Part shown: positions 27,769-36,253 of the stretch, one piece after another | Numbering within the stretch: the first letter of the stretch is position 1 | How the letters are laid out: each line of letters begins with the position of its first letter | Source of the DNA: Actinobacteria bacterium HGW-Actinobacteria-4 | GTDB lineage: Bacteria > Actinomycetota > Actinomycetes > Actinomycetales > Demequinaceae | DNA: 64,000 nt | Assembly (NCBI GenBank): GCA_002841315.1 | Contig: PHEW01000008.1 | Location: forward strand, 60,227 to 124,226 | Direction: 5' to 3' | Position numbers and translations under genes: made by a program | Notes under the pieces: generated by a model | Database searches by the model: none | Seen by the model: the letters and a program-made list of their open reading frames with translations, nothing else | Told to the model about the DNA's origin: nothing

Positions 27769-28137
27769 CTAGGTCGCAGCGACGAGTTGCACCGCGCCCT
27801 CATGGAACACCTCGACATGCGGCTCGATGTCGCCGTAGCCCAGCCGGTCGAACACCAACTGAGAATAGCCACTGACCGTCAAGGTCGCGGTTCCGTTCGC
27901 CATTGCCAGTGTTGAACGCCCCAAGGACACTTTTGCAGCGCCCGAGAATACGAGGAGTACCTGACTATCGAGTTCGATAATCAAGTGGTGAGGCCGATCC
28001 GCGACCAAGGTGAGCTCGTGGTGGCCCTCCATCGGACGGCCTCCAAACCAGCCGTTCGGAAGCAGGAGTCCCGCACTCTCGGCACCCTCGAAGAAAGTTT
28101 GGATAGTGCGTGCTCGGTGATTAGTACTACGATTCAT
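27769..28137 (-). CDS. Unknown 122-aa protein
   Basis: Begins MNRSTNHRARTIQTFFEGAE. The remainder is beta-rich with LTLVADRPHHLIIELDSQVLLVFSG and TATLTVSGYSQLVFDRLGYG; no signal, helix bundle or catalytic motif is visible. It sits between the DUF3499 gene and manB, a junction which in other actinobacteria generally lacks it. The local sequence seems less GC-rich than its neighbours. It could be a recently acquired gene; I do not recognise it. Confidence 0.55.
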   Translation of the reverse strand: MNRSTNHRARTIQTFFEGAESAGLLLPNGWFGGRPMEGHHELTLVADRPHHLIIELDSQVLLVFSGAAKVSLGRSTLAMANGTATLTVSGYSQLVFDRLGYGDIEPHVEVFHEGAVQLVAAT

Positions 28138-28154
28138 CCGCGCTCGCCCGCGCC

Positions 28155-28523
28155 CTACGCGTCGCTACCCACCACGCGCAAATGCCCGCGCCGCGGCTCT
28201 GAAGCAAGCGGCACCGGCACCTCGACCTCAGCCACGGCCGGCGGTCGCCCCGCCTCGCGCACCGCGTTCGCGAGCGCATCCAAATCATCAGGCGACGGCC
28301 CCGCGTCCACAAACTCTTGGTGAATGTGCACCACGTCCCAGCCGCGCGGCGCAGTGAAGCGCTCCGCGTGCAGCGCGCACAAATCATAAGAGTGCGGCTC
28401 GGCTTGCGAGGACAGTTGCCCCACCACCACGGTGGAATCCGCGTACACGTACGTCAGCGTGCCCGCCGCCGGGCGGCTACACATTTGGCGCGAACACTGC
28501 CTGCTGGCGATCATGAGATGCAC
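28155..28523 (-). CDS. DUF3499-family cysteine-rich protein
   Basis: 122 aa. N-terminal cysteine pattern SRQCSRQMCSRPAAGTLTYVYADSTVVVG (positions about 7-36) with a third set at LCALHAERFTAPRGWDVVH; these cysteines probably bind zinc. The family is strictly actinobacterial and lies beside the zincin-like gene and manB (Rv3258c-type context). GTG at 28523 is preferred to ATG three codons later because AGGGG lies just upstream. Function unknown. Divergent from the zincin-like gene. Confidence 0.85.
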   Translation of the reverse strand: MHLMIASRQCSRQMCSRPAAGTLTYVYADSTVVVGQLSSQAEPHSYDLCALHAERFTAPRGWDVVHIHQEFVDAGPSPDDLDALANAVREAGRPPAVAEVEVPVPLASEPRRGHLRVVGSDA

Positions 28524-28584
28524 GTTACCCCTGCAACCCGCGTCGCATGGGGTGCCGCGCCGTGGCTCACGCTAGCCTCTCCCT

Positions 28585-28989
28585 ATGGGCACCCGCGATA
28601 GGCACGGCAGAGGGCTGCGACGGCCCCTGTTGCCCCACAATGTGCCCGCCTACCTCACGCGCGCGGACACCTTCGCGGACCTGGTCAAAGAGGCCGCGGA
28701 TCGGTTGGACCGACGCTGGGGCAAGGACTGGGGCAGGGTCGAGTTTGGGATCGAGACGGTCCCGCCTTCCGACCCGGCGCCGTGGGAACAGGGCGTCGCC
28801 TTGGGACGACTATTCCCTGCAGACCTGGGCCAGCCCGCCCGGATAGTCCTCTACCGCCGCCCCATGGAGCTGCGCGCCGAGGGCGAAGAGCTGGCCGGCA
28901 TGATCCGCGACGTGCTCGCAGAGAACGTGGCCCACCTGTTAGGACGGCGCCCAGACGAGATTGACGGCGACTACGGAACCGGTGCGTAA
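28585..28989 (+). CDS. Zincin-like family protein with lost metal motif
   Basis: 134 aa. Length and layout match the short metallopeptidase family PF06262. The segment that normally reads HExxH is IRDVLAENVAHLLG (about 107-120): aligned to HEIAH it reads ENVAH, so the first His and the catalytic Glu are missing. It is therefore probably not a protease. Actinobacterial members next to DUF3499 commonly lack this motif. Its 3' end overlaps the DUF5719 gene by 19 bp. Confidence 0.8.
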   Translation: MGTRDRHGRGLRRPLLPHNVPAYLTRADTFADLVKEAADRLDRRWGKDWGRVEFGIETVPPSDPAPWEQGVALGRLFPADLGQPARIVLYRRPMELRAEGEELAGMIRDVLAENVAHLLGRRPDEIDGDYGTGA

Positions 28990-30344
28990 GGCGCGAGCCC
29001 CACGCTCACGGTGAGCTCGGACACGCCCGTCAGTACCGGGGACAGCGAGGTCACAAACCCTGGTTCCCTGGCAATCCGCATCGACCACGCAAAGCGCCCC
29101 TGCGCGCTCACCACTGTCCCCGCCGGAACGTCAACCTCAATCACCTCAATGGTGCGCGCGGCGACCTCGCGCTCCACCACCACAGTGCCGGCGGCGTCGG
29201 TCAACACAAACGTCGCCGTGGTAGGCGAGTACACCGCGAACTCCACGGAACCGCCAGGTGCGACCGTGCTGCGCGCCACGCCATCACGGTGATCCTGGCC
29301 GCCCACCCAGCTGAAGTCGTAGGCGAGTGAGCCCCGCGTTCCGCCTTCGGCGTCGCGTTCAATGCGCGACATCGCGGCCGCGAGCACCCCGCCATCTGCA
29401 GACACCTCGACTGCGCCAAACACCCCGGAGGGCACCTCGATGTCAGTGACCACACCGGGCGCCAACTCTAGCCCCGTGGTGCCACCCCAGGGCACAATGC
29501 CTTCAGCCGTCACGAGCGTCAGCGACACCGTGGCACCCTCCGGCGAGAGCAGTCGGAGCACTGAGACGCTGGGCGTTTGCGTGCCCGCGTCGGCCTCGGT
29601 GTCCGCCTCCACCTCGCCGGCAGCGACGCCAACTCCGGGCACCACCAGCGACTCCGCTGGCGTAGCCACGGGCATCACCCACTCACTCCCGGCAGGCTGA
29701 AAGCCATCGAGCCGCGAGTCCTGGAGTGCAGCCACCACGCCCGCACCGCTGGACTCCACTCTCACCACCAGGGAAGAGATCTCCGCCTCGATACCCTCCA
29801 GCAACACCTCTCGCTGGGACATGGGGGCCAAGATCACCACAGGACGCTGCTCCACCTGGCCAGCGGCCCCAAAGAGAGTCACCGTCACTTCAATCGAGGA
29901 CAGGCTGGGGTTGATGAGCACCAACCGAGCGCTTGAACTGAGCGCCGTGGACCCGCCCACCAGCCACTGATCGGACATGGCGCGTTGGCACGTGAGCGCA
30001 GCGAGCCCCGCGATGTCACCGTCCTCGACCCGCTCCACGCTGGTCGCCACGGGAGCATCAATAATCACGCCATCGCCGCCATCAGCTGGCGTGGTCGCGC
30101 CATCGGGCCAGATGCGACGTTCCCGCTCGGTAGGCGTGGAATCCAGGTCCGGATCGCCAGCGTCAACATCGCCGACGGGCACCGTGAGCGGGCCAGGACA
30201 CGCAATGGGCCGCTCCATGGGCATGATCGAAACCTCGTGAACGGCGACCGCAGGCGCCTGTACGGGCCCCACGATCCCAGCGAACACCACCGCGCCCACC
30301 ACGGCTCCTGCTGCGATGGCGAAGGCAATCATCCGGGCAATCAT
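28971..30344 (-). CDS. DUF5719-family secreted/anchored protein
   Basis: 457 aa from ATG 30344, chosen because GAGGAGG lies five bases upstream and the ATG overlaps the stop of the large glycosyltransferase (ATGA). One N-terminal helix (about 4-26) acts as signal or anchor. The rest is extracellular and beta-rich with many Val/Ala strands, e.g. SLSSIEVTVTLFGAAGQVE and ALTCQRAMSDQWLVGGSTAL. DUF5719 proteins are found downstream of the glycosyltransferase/membrane fusion in actinobacteria. Role in surface glycan handling is inferred only from the coupling. Confidence 0.82.
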   Translation of the reverse strand: MIARMIAFAIAAGAVVGAVVFAGIVGPVQAPAVAVHEVSIMPMERPIACPGPLTVPVGDVDAGDPDLDSTPTERERRIWPDGATTPADGGDGVIIDAPVATSVERVEDGDIAGLAALTCQRAMSDQWLVGGSTALSSSARLVLINPSLSSIEVTVTLFGAAGQVEQRPVVILAPMSQREVLLEGIEAEISSLVVRVESSGAGVVAALQDSRLDGFQPAGSEWVMPVATPAESLVVPGVGVAAGEVEADTEADAGTQTPSVSVLRLLSPEGATVSLTLVTAEGIVPWGGTTGLELAPGVVTDIEVPSGVFGAVEVSADGGVLAAAMSRIERDAEGGTRGSLAYDFSWVGGQDHRDGVARSTVAPGGSVEFAVYSPTTATFVLTDAAGTVVVEREVAARTIEVIEVDVPAGTVVSAQGRFAWSMRIAREPGFVTSLSPVLTGVSELTVSVGLAPYAPVP

Positions 30345-33300
30345 GCGTCCTCCTCGCGGTGGCGCTGGCTTTGCACCGGAATTGCACCAAGCAACGACCA
30401 CGCCACCGCCACAACACCCAACCACCACCACAGTCGGTACTCGGGGTCACGATACGCGACGTCAAGGTGACCGCTACCGGCAGGCAGGGCAAACACGTTG
30501 CGCCCAAGGACGTCGTTGACGCGCTGGAGCGGCTCACCATCGAGGGTAGCCACCCAGCGGTCGTCGGCCGTCTCCGCGACCACCACCGCGCCCGGTTGGC
30601 TCGACGTGACCTGCTGGTCAATGCTTGCGCCAACCATGGGCAGCACCGTGGCCGCGCCATCAGAGGAAACAAACCAGGCGCGGCTCACGGGCACGTCCTG
30701 GCCCGGCCGCGAGACCCGCCAACTGATTCCCAGGTCGCTCGCGCCCATGAGCGTGAGCTCCGGGATTTGCTGGAGCGCACTCTGGATCGCCGGCGAGTCA
30801 ACGGGCACCACGATCACACCGATGCCCCACGCCGCAAGGAACTCGCTGACCTCGGTGCCCGAGGTCGCCAGCTCCGCGACGGTGTCCACTAGCTGGAAGG
30901 TGCGTGAGGCCGCCGAGGCCTCACCCGAGTGGGCAAGCGGCACACCGCGCGAGTCCACGTGCGCGCGCCCGGAGACGCCTTCAGATCCGTCCCGTGCCAG
31001 GACGCTGAACCAGACCGTGCCGCCATCATCGTGGCTCAGCACCAACACGCGTTGACTGGAACGCACCTCTTGCTCGAGGCTCGCCACCAGCGGCAACACA
31101 TGCGGACTCACCATGGTCACGCGGTTGGCGGCCACGTGGGACGTGGGCCACGCGACGGCCGCGACGTGTCCCGTGAGCGCCAGCGCCGTGACACTCGCAC
31201 CGGCGACAAGCACGGCGCGGGCGCGAAACACCTGCATGCCCGTGAGCGGCTGCCCCGATGGAGTCACGCCTGTCCGGTGGGTGGCCACCGCGACCGCGCC
31301 CAACAGCCCGACAGCCATCAACGATGATCCTGCGCCTGGCCAGCCATGAGCGCTGGGAGCACCTGCAGAGTCCGCCCACACCACCACCATCGATCCGGAT
31401 ACCACGGCGGTGGCCCAACCGATAGCCGCGATCACCCATCCCGAGGCGATTGCCCACGCTCCCCGGCGCGAGGCCAGACTGACAGCGGCCAAGACGAGCA
31501 CCACCACACCTACGCCCACGGTGGCGAATGCCGCCCATGAGCCGCCCGCCAGTGGTTGCGCGCTTGCCGTACCGAGCGCGAGTCTCCACTCATCAAACTC
31601 ACCCACGGACAGCGCAGGGCCGTTCTCGCGCGCAAGGATCCACCACGAGCCAGCGGTGCCGGGCCCGGCTCCCAGCCATGCCATCAGTGCCGGTCCCGCG
31701 AGGACCAGCGCGGGCAACGCTGTGGTCCACGCGCGCCAGCGGTGCTTGCCCGCGAACACTCCGGCTACCAGGGATACGAGTACCAACGGAGCCAGCAACA
31801 CAGGGGCCGCCACACTGACCGTCGCGAGAGCGATCGCCGCGCCGAGCCCAGCGCTCGGGGAGCCTACGCGCCGCGCGGGGTGTTCCTCGCCGTCGCCTAT
31901 GATCTCGCCACGCTGCCACCCCACGGCGCGCGCCACACCCAAGAAGAACAGCGGCAGCACGATGTGCGCGATGACAGCGCCTACGCGGCCCTGGGTGACC
32001 GACTCCAAGAACAGCGGCCACAGCCCGTACGTCAGCGCGATCGCCCCACGAGCCCACACCGATCGCGTGGCTGCACCGGCTGCGGCCCACGCCGCAAGCG
32101 TGGCCCAGACGACACTGAGCGCCAGGAGTAGCCCGATGCCCACGGGCAAACCTCCAGGCAGCATGCTCAACGGAAGCATGAGGGCCGCGAACGTCCCGTC
32201 AAGTGCTGGCACACCAAAACCCGCCTCGGACCACCCCGTCCACGCCCGCGTCCACAGTTCGCTGGTGGACAGTTGCGTGGCACCCAGTGCCGGACTCGTG
32301 GGCATCAGTCCCGACACCAGTCCGGGGATCAGGCGACCAAACACCACCACACTCGCCGCGGTCGCCATGAACGCAACCAAGGCGAAGGCACGCCTGCGCT
32401 GCCCGGCCACCGCCGCTAGTTCGGCACGCACCACATCCGTGGGCATCCGGTAGGCGCGGCGCTGCTCGTAGGCGCCCAGCTCGCGCGCCCGCACGTGGTC
32501 AACGATGGTGCGCATGCTCGCCAGGAGCGGTCGCACCACTTGCGGCTTCACCGTTGACGTCCGTGCTATCGACGCTCGGGACTCCTTCACGTGACGCGAG
32601 CGCCTCATGACCTGCCACGGCACCGCGATGTCGTCCAGCGCCAACCGCGGTTCGTTCTGCGCGATCCGGCCCAGCACCCTCAGCGGGGCTGACACACACG
32701 CCCAGAGAATCAGCAACGCCATCGCCCATGGTGGCGACCATGCCAGCGCGTGGTACCACTCGGAGGTGCGCCTCGCGATGTACGTGGAGCGACGCCCGCG
32801 CGCGGAGCTTTCCCTGCGTCCGTACAGCCCATCTTGCGCGTGGCGTACGCGCGCTGCGGGCACAATGACCACGTCATGGCCAGCGCGCCAGGCGCGGCGG
32901 CAGAAGTCGGTACTGTCGCCAAAGCCCTCGTAAGCCGGGTCTAGCCCGCCCAGGTGCTCCCAGACGTCCCGGCGCACTAGCGCGGCACCTATGCTCACAG
33001 CGAGCACGTCATCGCGCTCGTGGTACTGCCCTTGGTTGACGTCGTCCTCTTCTACCAACGTGATGCGCCGGGCACCCACTCGCGAGACGGTGGTGCCCAA
33101 GTTGACCAGCCGGTTGGGGTCATCCCACCGCACGTGAGCGGCGCCAATCACCCCGGCACGAGCGCGCTTGCGTGCCGTCGCTGACAGCGTGCCCAGCGTG
33201 TTGGGCAGCGGCGCGGTGTCGTCGTGCAACAGCCAAAGATACTCGTGTGGAAGCGGCCGATGCTCGGCTAGGACTTCGTCAACGGCAGCCGAGTAGGTGG

Positions 33301-33493
33301 TGGCGTCGCTACGGCTCACCGTGGCACGCAGCCGTGCAGGGATCTCGGGAAGGTCAATGTCGCCGATGGTGACGATATGGAGGATATCGGGAGCGACCTC
33401 TTGCGCCTCGAGGGCATGAAAGGTGGCTGGCAGGTGGCGCGTGCGACCGTCGGTCACCAGCACGGCGCGCACGAGGAGGCGGGCGGCACTCAC
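30341..33493 (-). CDS. GT2 glycosyltransferase fused to a large polytopic membrane domain
   Basis: 1050 aa from GTG. Residues 1-250: family-2 glycosyltransferase with EYLWLLHDDTAP (DD at 91-92, metal/nucleotide binding) and GLDPAYEGFGDSTDFCRRAW as acceptor block. One or two helices near 250-285 lead to a basic cytoplasmic stretch. From about 375 a dozen hydrophobic helices follow, with an extracellular domain near the C-terminus and a last helix before QSQRHREEDA. Such fusions may make and move or extend a lipid-linked or surface sugar. The product is unknown. Cotranscribed with the DUF5719 gene and just downstream of whiB. Confidence 0.88.
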   Translation of the reverse strand: MSAARLLVRAVLVTDGRTRHLPATFHALEAQEVAPDILHIVTIGDIDLPEIPARLRATVSRSDATTYSAAVDEVLAEHRPLPHEYLWLLHDDTAPLPNTLGTLSATARKRARAGVIGAAHVRWDDPNRLVNLGTTVSRVGARRITLVEEDDVNQGQYHERDDVLAVSIGAALVRRDVWEHLGGLDPAYEGFGDSTDFCRRAWRAGHDVVIVPAARVRHAQDGLYGRRESSARGRRSTYIARRTSEWYHALAWSPPWAMALLILWACVSAPLRVLGRIAQNEPRLALDDIAVPWQVMRRSRHVKESRASIARTSTVKPQVVRPLLASMRTIVDHVRARELGAYEQRRAYRMPTDVVRAELAAVAGQRRRAFALVAFMATAASVVVFGRLIPGLVSGLMPTSPALGATQLSTSELWTRAWTGWSEAGFGVPALDGTFAALMLPLSMLPGGLPVGIGLLLALSVVWATLAAWAAAGAATRSVWARGAIALTYGLWPLFLESVTQGRVGAVIAHIVLPLFFLGVARAVGWQRGEIIGDGEEHPARRVGSPSAGLGAAIALATVSVAAPVLLAPLVLVSLVAGVFAGKHRWRAWTTALPALVLAGPALMAWLGAGPGTAGSWWILARENGPALSVGEFDEWRLALGTASAQPLAGGSWAAFATVGVGVVVLVLAAVSLASRRGAWAIASGWVIAAIGWATAVVSGSMVVVWADSAGAPSAHGWPGAGSSLMAVGLLGAVAVATHRTGVTPSGQPLTGMQVFRARAVLVAGASVTALALTGHVAAVAWPTSHVAANRVTMVSPHVLPLVASLEQEVRSSQRVLVLSHDDGGTVWFSVLARDGSEGVSGRAHVDSRGVPLAHSGEASAASRTFQLVDTVAELATSGTEVSEFLAAWGIGVIVVPVDSPAIQSALQQIPELTLMGASDLGISWRVSRPGQDVPVSRAWFVSSDGAATVLPMVGASIDQQVTSSQPGAVVVAETADDRWVATLDGEPLQRVNDVLGRNVFALPAGSGHLDVAYRDPEYRLWWWLGVVAVAWSLLGAIPVQSQRHREEDA

Positions 33494-33517
33494 GGCACGC
33501 CCACGGGGCTCAGCCTG

Positions 33518-33838
33518 CTAGACGGCGCGACGCTTGAGCTTGCGCCGCTCGCGTTCGGACAGGCCACCCCAAATACCAAAGCGTTCGTCGTGAGCCAGTG
33601 CGTAGTCGAGGCACTGCGAACGGACGTCGCATGATGCGCAGACCTTCTTAGCCTCACGAGTAGAGCCACCCTTTTCTGGGAAGAATGCTTCAGGGTCTGT
33701 CTGTGCGCACAGCGCACGCTCTTGCCACGACAGCGGGCCGTCGTCGTCGGTGCCGCCGAAGATGTCCACCACAGACGCGAGGCCCGTTGCGGGCCTACCC
33801 GCATCCGTTGGCATCGAGCCGTCATAAACATTCCACAT
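33518..33838 (-). CDS. whiB2: WhiB-family iron-sulfur regulator (WhiB2/WhmD type)
   Basis: 106 aa from ATG 33838, with GGGAGG eight bases upstream. Four cysteines that ligate the [4Fe-4S] cluster: Cys44, Cys67, Cys70, Cys76. G-box GIWGG at 88-92, then a basic tail ERERRKLKRRAV. The core LCAQTDPEAFFPEKGGSTREAKKVC is that of Streptomyces WhiB and mycobacterial WhiB2/WhmD, which control septation. Two small palindromes lie upstream. The name is assigned by sequence memory and context beside manB/DUF3499. Confidence 0.9.
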   Translation of the reverse strand: MWNVYDGSMPTDAGRPATGLASVVDIFGGTDDDGPLSWQERALCAQTDPEAFFPEKGGSTREAKKVCASCDVRSQCLDYALAHDERFGIWGGLSERERRKLKRRAV

Positions 33839-33869
33839 GAGGCCGTCCTCCCGATCGCCACAGCAGGAA

Positions 33870-33900
33870 CACCTGCATAGGTGAATTACACCGTTGTAAT
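33870..33900. promoter_or_regulatory. Two adjacent palindromes upstream of whiB2
   Basis: CACCTGCATAGGTG (33870-33883; 5-bp arms) and ATTACACCGTTGTAAT (33885-33900; 6-bp arms) sit 32-62 bp before the whiB2 ATG, between whiB2 and the downstream end of the ExoA-like gene. Their spacing suggests an operator pair. The second has TTAC-N6-GTAA, one base longer than the spacing I recall for BldD. Confidence 0.45.
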
Positions 33901-33920
33901 CCCCGCGAGTCAAGTCGAAA

Positions 33921-34916
33921 CTAGCGCACTCCGCGCAGAAAACCGGTACCCCACGCCATGTGCATCACCATTAGCACGCCAGGCAACCACCACGCCGCTG
34001 GCCATCCGGCGCGTCGAGCGAGTCGTGCCGAGACCGCCAAGACGCCTGCTAGGTACGCACCCGGCACCGCCAAACCCCACCACAAGAGCGGGACATTCAG
34101 GGCAAATCCCGCGAGCGCCAGCAGCGTTCCCACCACCAACGCAAGCACAGCAACGGGGGGTGCGAGATATTTCACTGAGACCTTCACTCCGTGCACACGC
34201 ATCACCTCGCGACGCCACTGCCCAGTCCGGTAGAACTGGCGCGCTAGGTGCCGTGCGTCTCCACGCGGCCGGTATGCCACGGCGAGTTCGGGGTCAAACC
34301 ACACGGTGTATCCAGCCTGGCGCAACCTGAAGTTGAGCTCCCAGTCCTGGGCGCGTGCAAAGTGCTCGTCAAAACCGTCCATCTCTTCGATCGCGTCGCG
34401 ACGGAAGGTTCCAAGGAACACGGAATCGGCCGGGCCCGCCTTCCCTCCCACGCGATGGCCGCCACCGCCCAAACCCCACTTGGATTTCATCGCCACGGCG
34501 ACGGCACGCGCAAAGGGCTGGTCGGCATCGGGCACCATACGTCCGCCCACGTTCGCTGCGCCGGTCTGCGCGAGTGCCGCAACTGCGCGGGCGATGTACC
34601 CGTGCGGAAGTTCGCCGTGTCCGTCCATGCGGACAATGACATCAGTGGTGGTGAGTTTGAGCGCGGCGTTCAACCCCTGCGGGGTTCCGCCGTGCGGGTT
34701 GTCGACCACCACCACACGGGGATCGCGTGCCAGGTCCGCGGCAATCCGCTCAGTGTCGTCATCGGACGGCCCCACCGCAATGACCACAGTGACGCCCGGA
34801 TCAAAGCCGTTATCAAGCACCGACGCCACCGCTTGCGCGAGGTGAGCCTGCTCATTGCGGACTGTCATCACTACGCTGACTGGTGCGTTCACGTCCACGG
34901 GTTTGAGGCCAGTCAC
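33921..34916 (-). CDS. ExoA-like family 2 glycosyltransferase
   Basis: 331 aa from GTG 34916; GTG 34934 and one further downstream are alternatives and none has a good ribosome site. Domain: VSVVMTVRNEQAHLAQAVASV (nucleotide binding), DVIVRMDGHGELP with the DGH signature of ExoA-type enzymes, GTFRRDAIEEMDGFDE, and AQDWELNFRLRQAGY. Two or three C-terminal helices (about 245-325) anchor it. Likely adds a sugar to a membrane-bound acceptor. Divergent from the LCP genes with about 80 bp between. Confidence 0.88.
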   Translation of the reverse strand: MTGLKPVDVNAPVSVVMTVRNEQAHLAQAVASVLDNGFDPGVTVVIAVGPSDDDTERIAADLARDPRVVVVDNPHGGTPQGLNAALKLTTTDVIVRMDGHGELPHGYIARAVAALAQTGAANVGGRMVPDADQPFARAVAVAMKSKWGLGGGGHRVGGKAGPADSVFLGTFRRDAIEEMDGFDEHFARAQDWELNFRLRQAGYTVWFDPELAVAYRPRGDARHLARQFYRTGQWRREVMRVHGVKVSVKYLAPPVAVLALVVGTLLALAGFALNVPLLWWGLAVPGAYLAGVLAVSARLARRAGWPAAWWLPGVLMVMHMAWGTGFLRGVR

Positions 34917-34994
34917 GGGAAGAGCGTATCCCACCAGCGCAACGAAAGTGCCGTGGGAGACGTTCAGAATGTGGCCACCGTAGAATGGACGACC

Positions 34995-36242
34995 ATGAGC
35001 AGCCACCCGGACACTTCCCCGCGCGCGCGCGTGGCCGCTCCTGCGCGCATGCAACACAGCAGCCGGCACATTGGACATGTGTTCATCCGGGGTGCGGCTC
35101 TCACGCTGGCTGCGGTCTCCGGCTTTGCGCTGGTGTACTACCAAACGCTTTCCAACCAGTTCGAAGGCGCCATTACCGTCAAGGACAACTCCTCGCTGGT
35201 CGAGAAGCTCCCCGTCCAGGTGGAGACTCCCCCGCCCACCGACGGCGCCGCGGGCCGTGCGCTTAACATCCTGCTCTTGGGTTCAGATGTGCGTACCGGC
35301 GGCAATGCGAGGATCGGCGGTGACTTAGGTGGCTCGACCAGCATGCGCAACGACACCACGATCATCATGCACATCTCTGCCGACCGCAGCCGGGTTGACT
35401 TGGTGTCGATTCCTCGGGACACGATCGTCACTGTTCCCACCTGCACGTTCCACGACGGCGACACAAAGAAAGGCTGGACCGGCAAGTTCAACATTGCGTT
35501 TGCCAACGGCGGCGAACGCGGGGACCCCTCCGAGGCCGCCGCGTGCGTGCAGCACACCATCCAGCAACTGTGGGGCGTGCCCATTGACCACTACGTGGTG
35601 GTGGACTTCACGGGCTTCATCCACATGATCGACGCCGTGGGCGGTGTGCCCATGTGCATCCCCGAGCGCATCGTGTCCAAGAAGGCCAAACTCGACCTCC
35701 AGCCAGGCGCCCAGATTCTCGATGGCTACACCGCGCTAGCTTTCGCACGGCTACGCACCGCCGAAACTGGCAACGTGACGGGGTCAGACCTCCAGCGCAT
35801 CGACCGCCAGCAAGAGCTCCTCTACCAACTGGCCCGCACCGCGATGGCCAAGAACCTCCTTACGGATGTGGGCCAACTGACTCAGCTCATCCGCGCCGGT
35901 GCCGAATCTCTCACCATGGACCCCACCATAGGCAGCACCGACTACATGCTGGGGCTGGCATTCTCGTTGCGCAACCTCGACACCGACAACATCACGCTCA
36001 CCACGATGCCGTGGGAGTACGAACGCCCGTCCTACAACGTGCTGATCCGTCCTGAAGCAGCGCAGCTGTGGGACGATCTCATCAACGACCGTCCGTTGAG
36101 CGTGCTGGGTGCGGACGACGGATGGGATAATGCTCGTGACGAGTCGCTCTCCGGAGCGACGCAGCCCACCGCACCTCCATCCGACAACGCCGAACCCGAC
36201 CGCAAGAGCGTGGAGCAGATCCTCGCCGAATGCACCGTCTAG
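34995..36242 (+). CDS. LytR-CpsA-Psr family glycopolymer ligase 1
   Basis: 415 aa from ATG 34995. The open frame runs far upstream, opposite the ExoA-like gene; that part is a shadow. Cytoplasmic N-terminus, one helix (about 30-49), then the LCP domain (about 88-300): LNILLLGSDVR, RNDTTIIMHISADRSRVDLVSIPRD, VDFTGFIHMIDAVGGVPMCIP, LDGYTALAFARLR and GSDLQRIDRQQ. LCP enzymes attach teichoic-acid-like or arabinogalactan polymers to peptidoglycan outside the membrane. A TAGAAT at 34981 may be the -10 of a nearly leaderless promoter. Confidence 0.93.
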   Translation: MSSHPDTSPRARVAAPARMQHSSRHIGHVFIRGAALTLAAVSGFALVYYQTLSNQFEGAITVKDNSSLVEKLPVQVETPPPTDGAAGRALNILLLGSDVRTGGNARIGGDLGGSTSMRNDTTIIMHISADRSRVDLVSIPRDTIVTVPTCTFHDGDTKKGWTGKFNIAFANGGERGDPSEAAACVQHTIQQLWGVPIDHYVVVDFTGFIHMIDAVGGVPMCIPERIVSKKAKLDLQPGAQILDGYTALAFARLRTAETGNVTGSDLQRIDRQQELLYQLARTAMAKNLLTDVGQLTQLIRAGAESLTMDPTIGSTDYMLGLAFSLRNLDTDNITLTTMPWEYERPSYNVLIRPEAAQLWDDLINDRPLSVLGADDGWDNARDESLSGATQPTAPPSDNAEPDRKSVEQILAECTV

Positions 36243-36253
36243 GAAGCACTGCC

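Noticed and set aside
31410..32453. A 347-aa plus-strand frame within the large glycosyltransferase gene
   Set aside because: Ala/Pro/Ser/Thr-rich shadow translation with no start signal; the minus-strand gene is fully supported by GT2 motifs and helices.
33885..33900. BldD binding site upstream of whiB2
   Set aside because: The dyad TTAC-N6-GTAA has one base too many compared with the spacing I recall for BldD; kept only as a generic operator candidate.
34248..34994. N-terminal 249-codon extension of the first LCP protein
   Set aside because: It lies opposite the ExoA-like gene and has no LCP features; the ATG at 34995 begins a normal LCP anchor.
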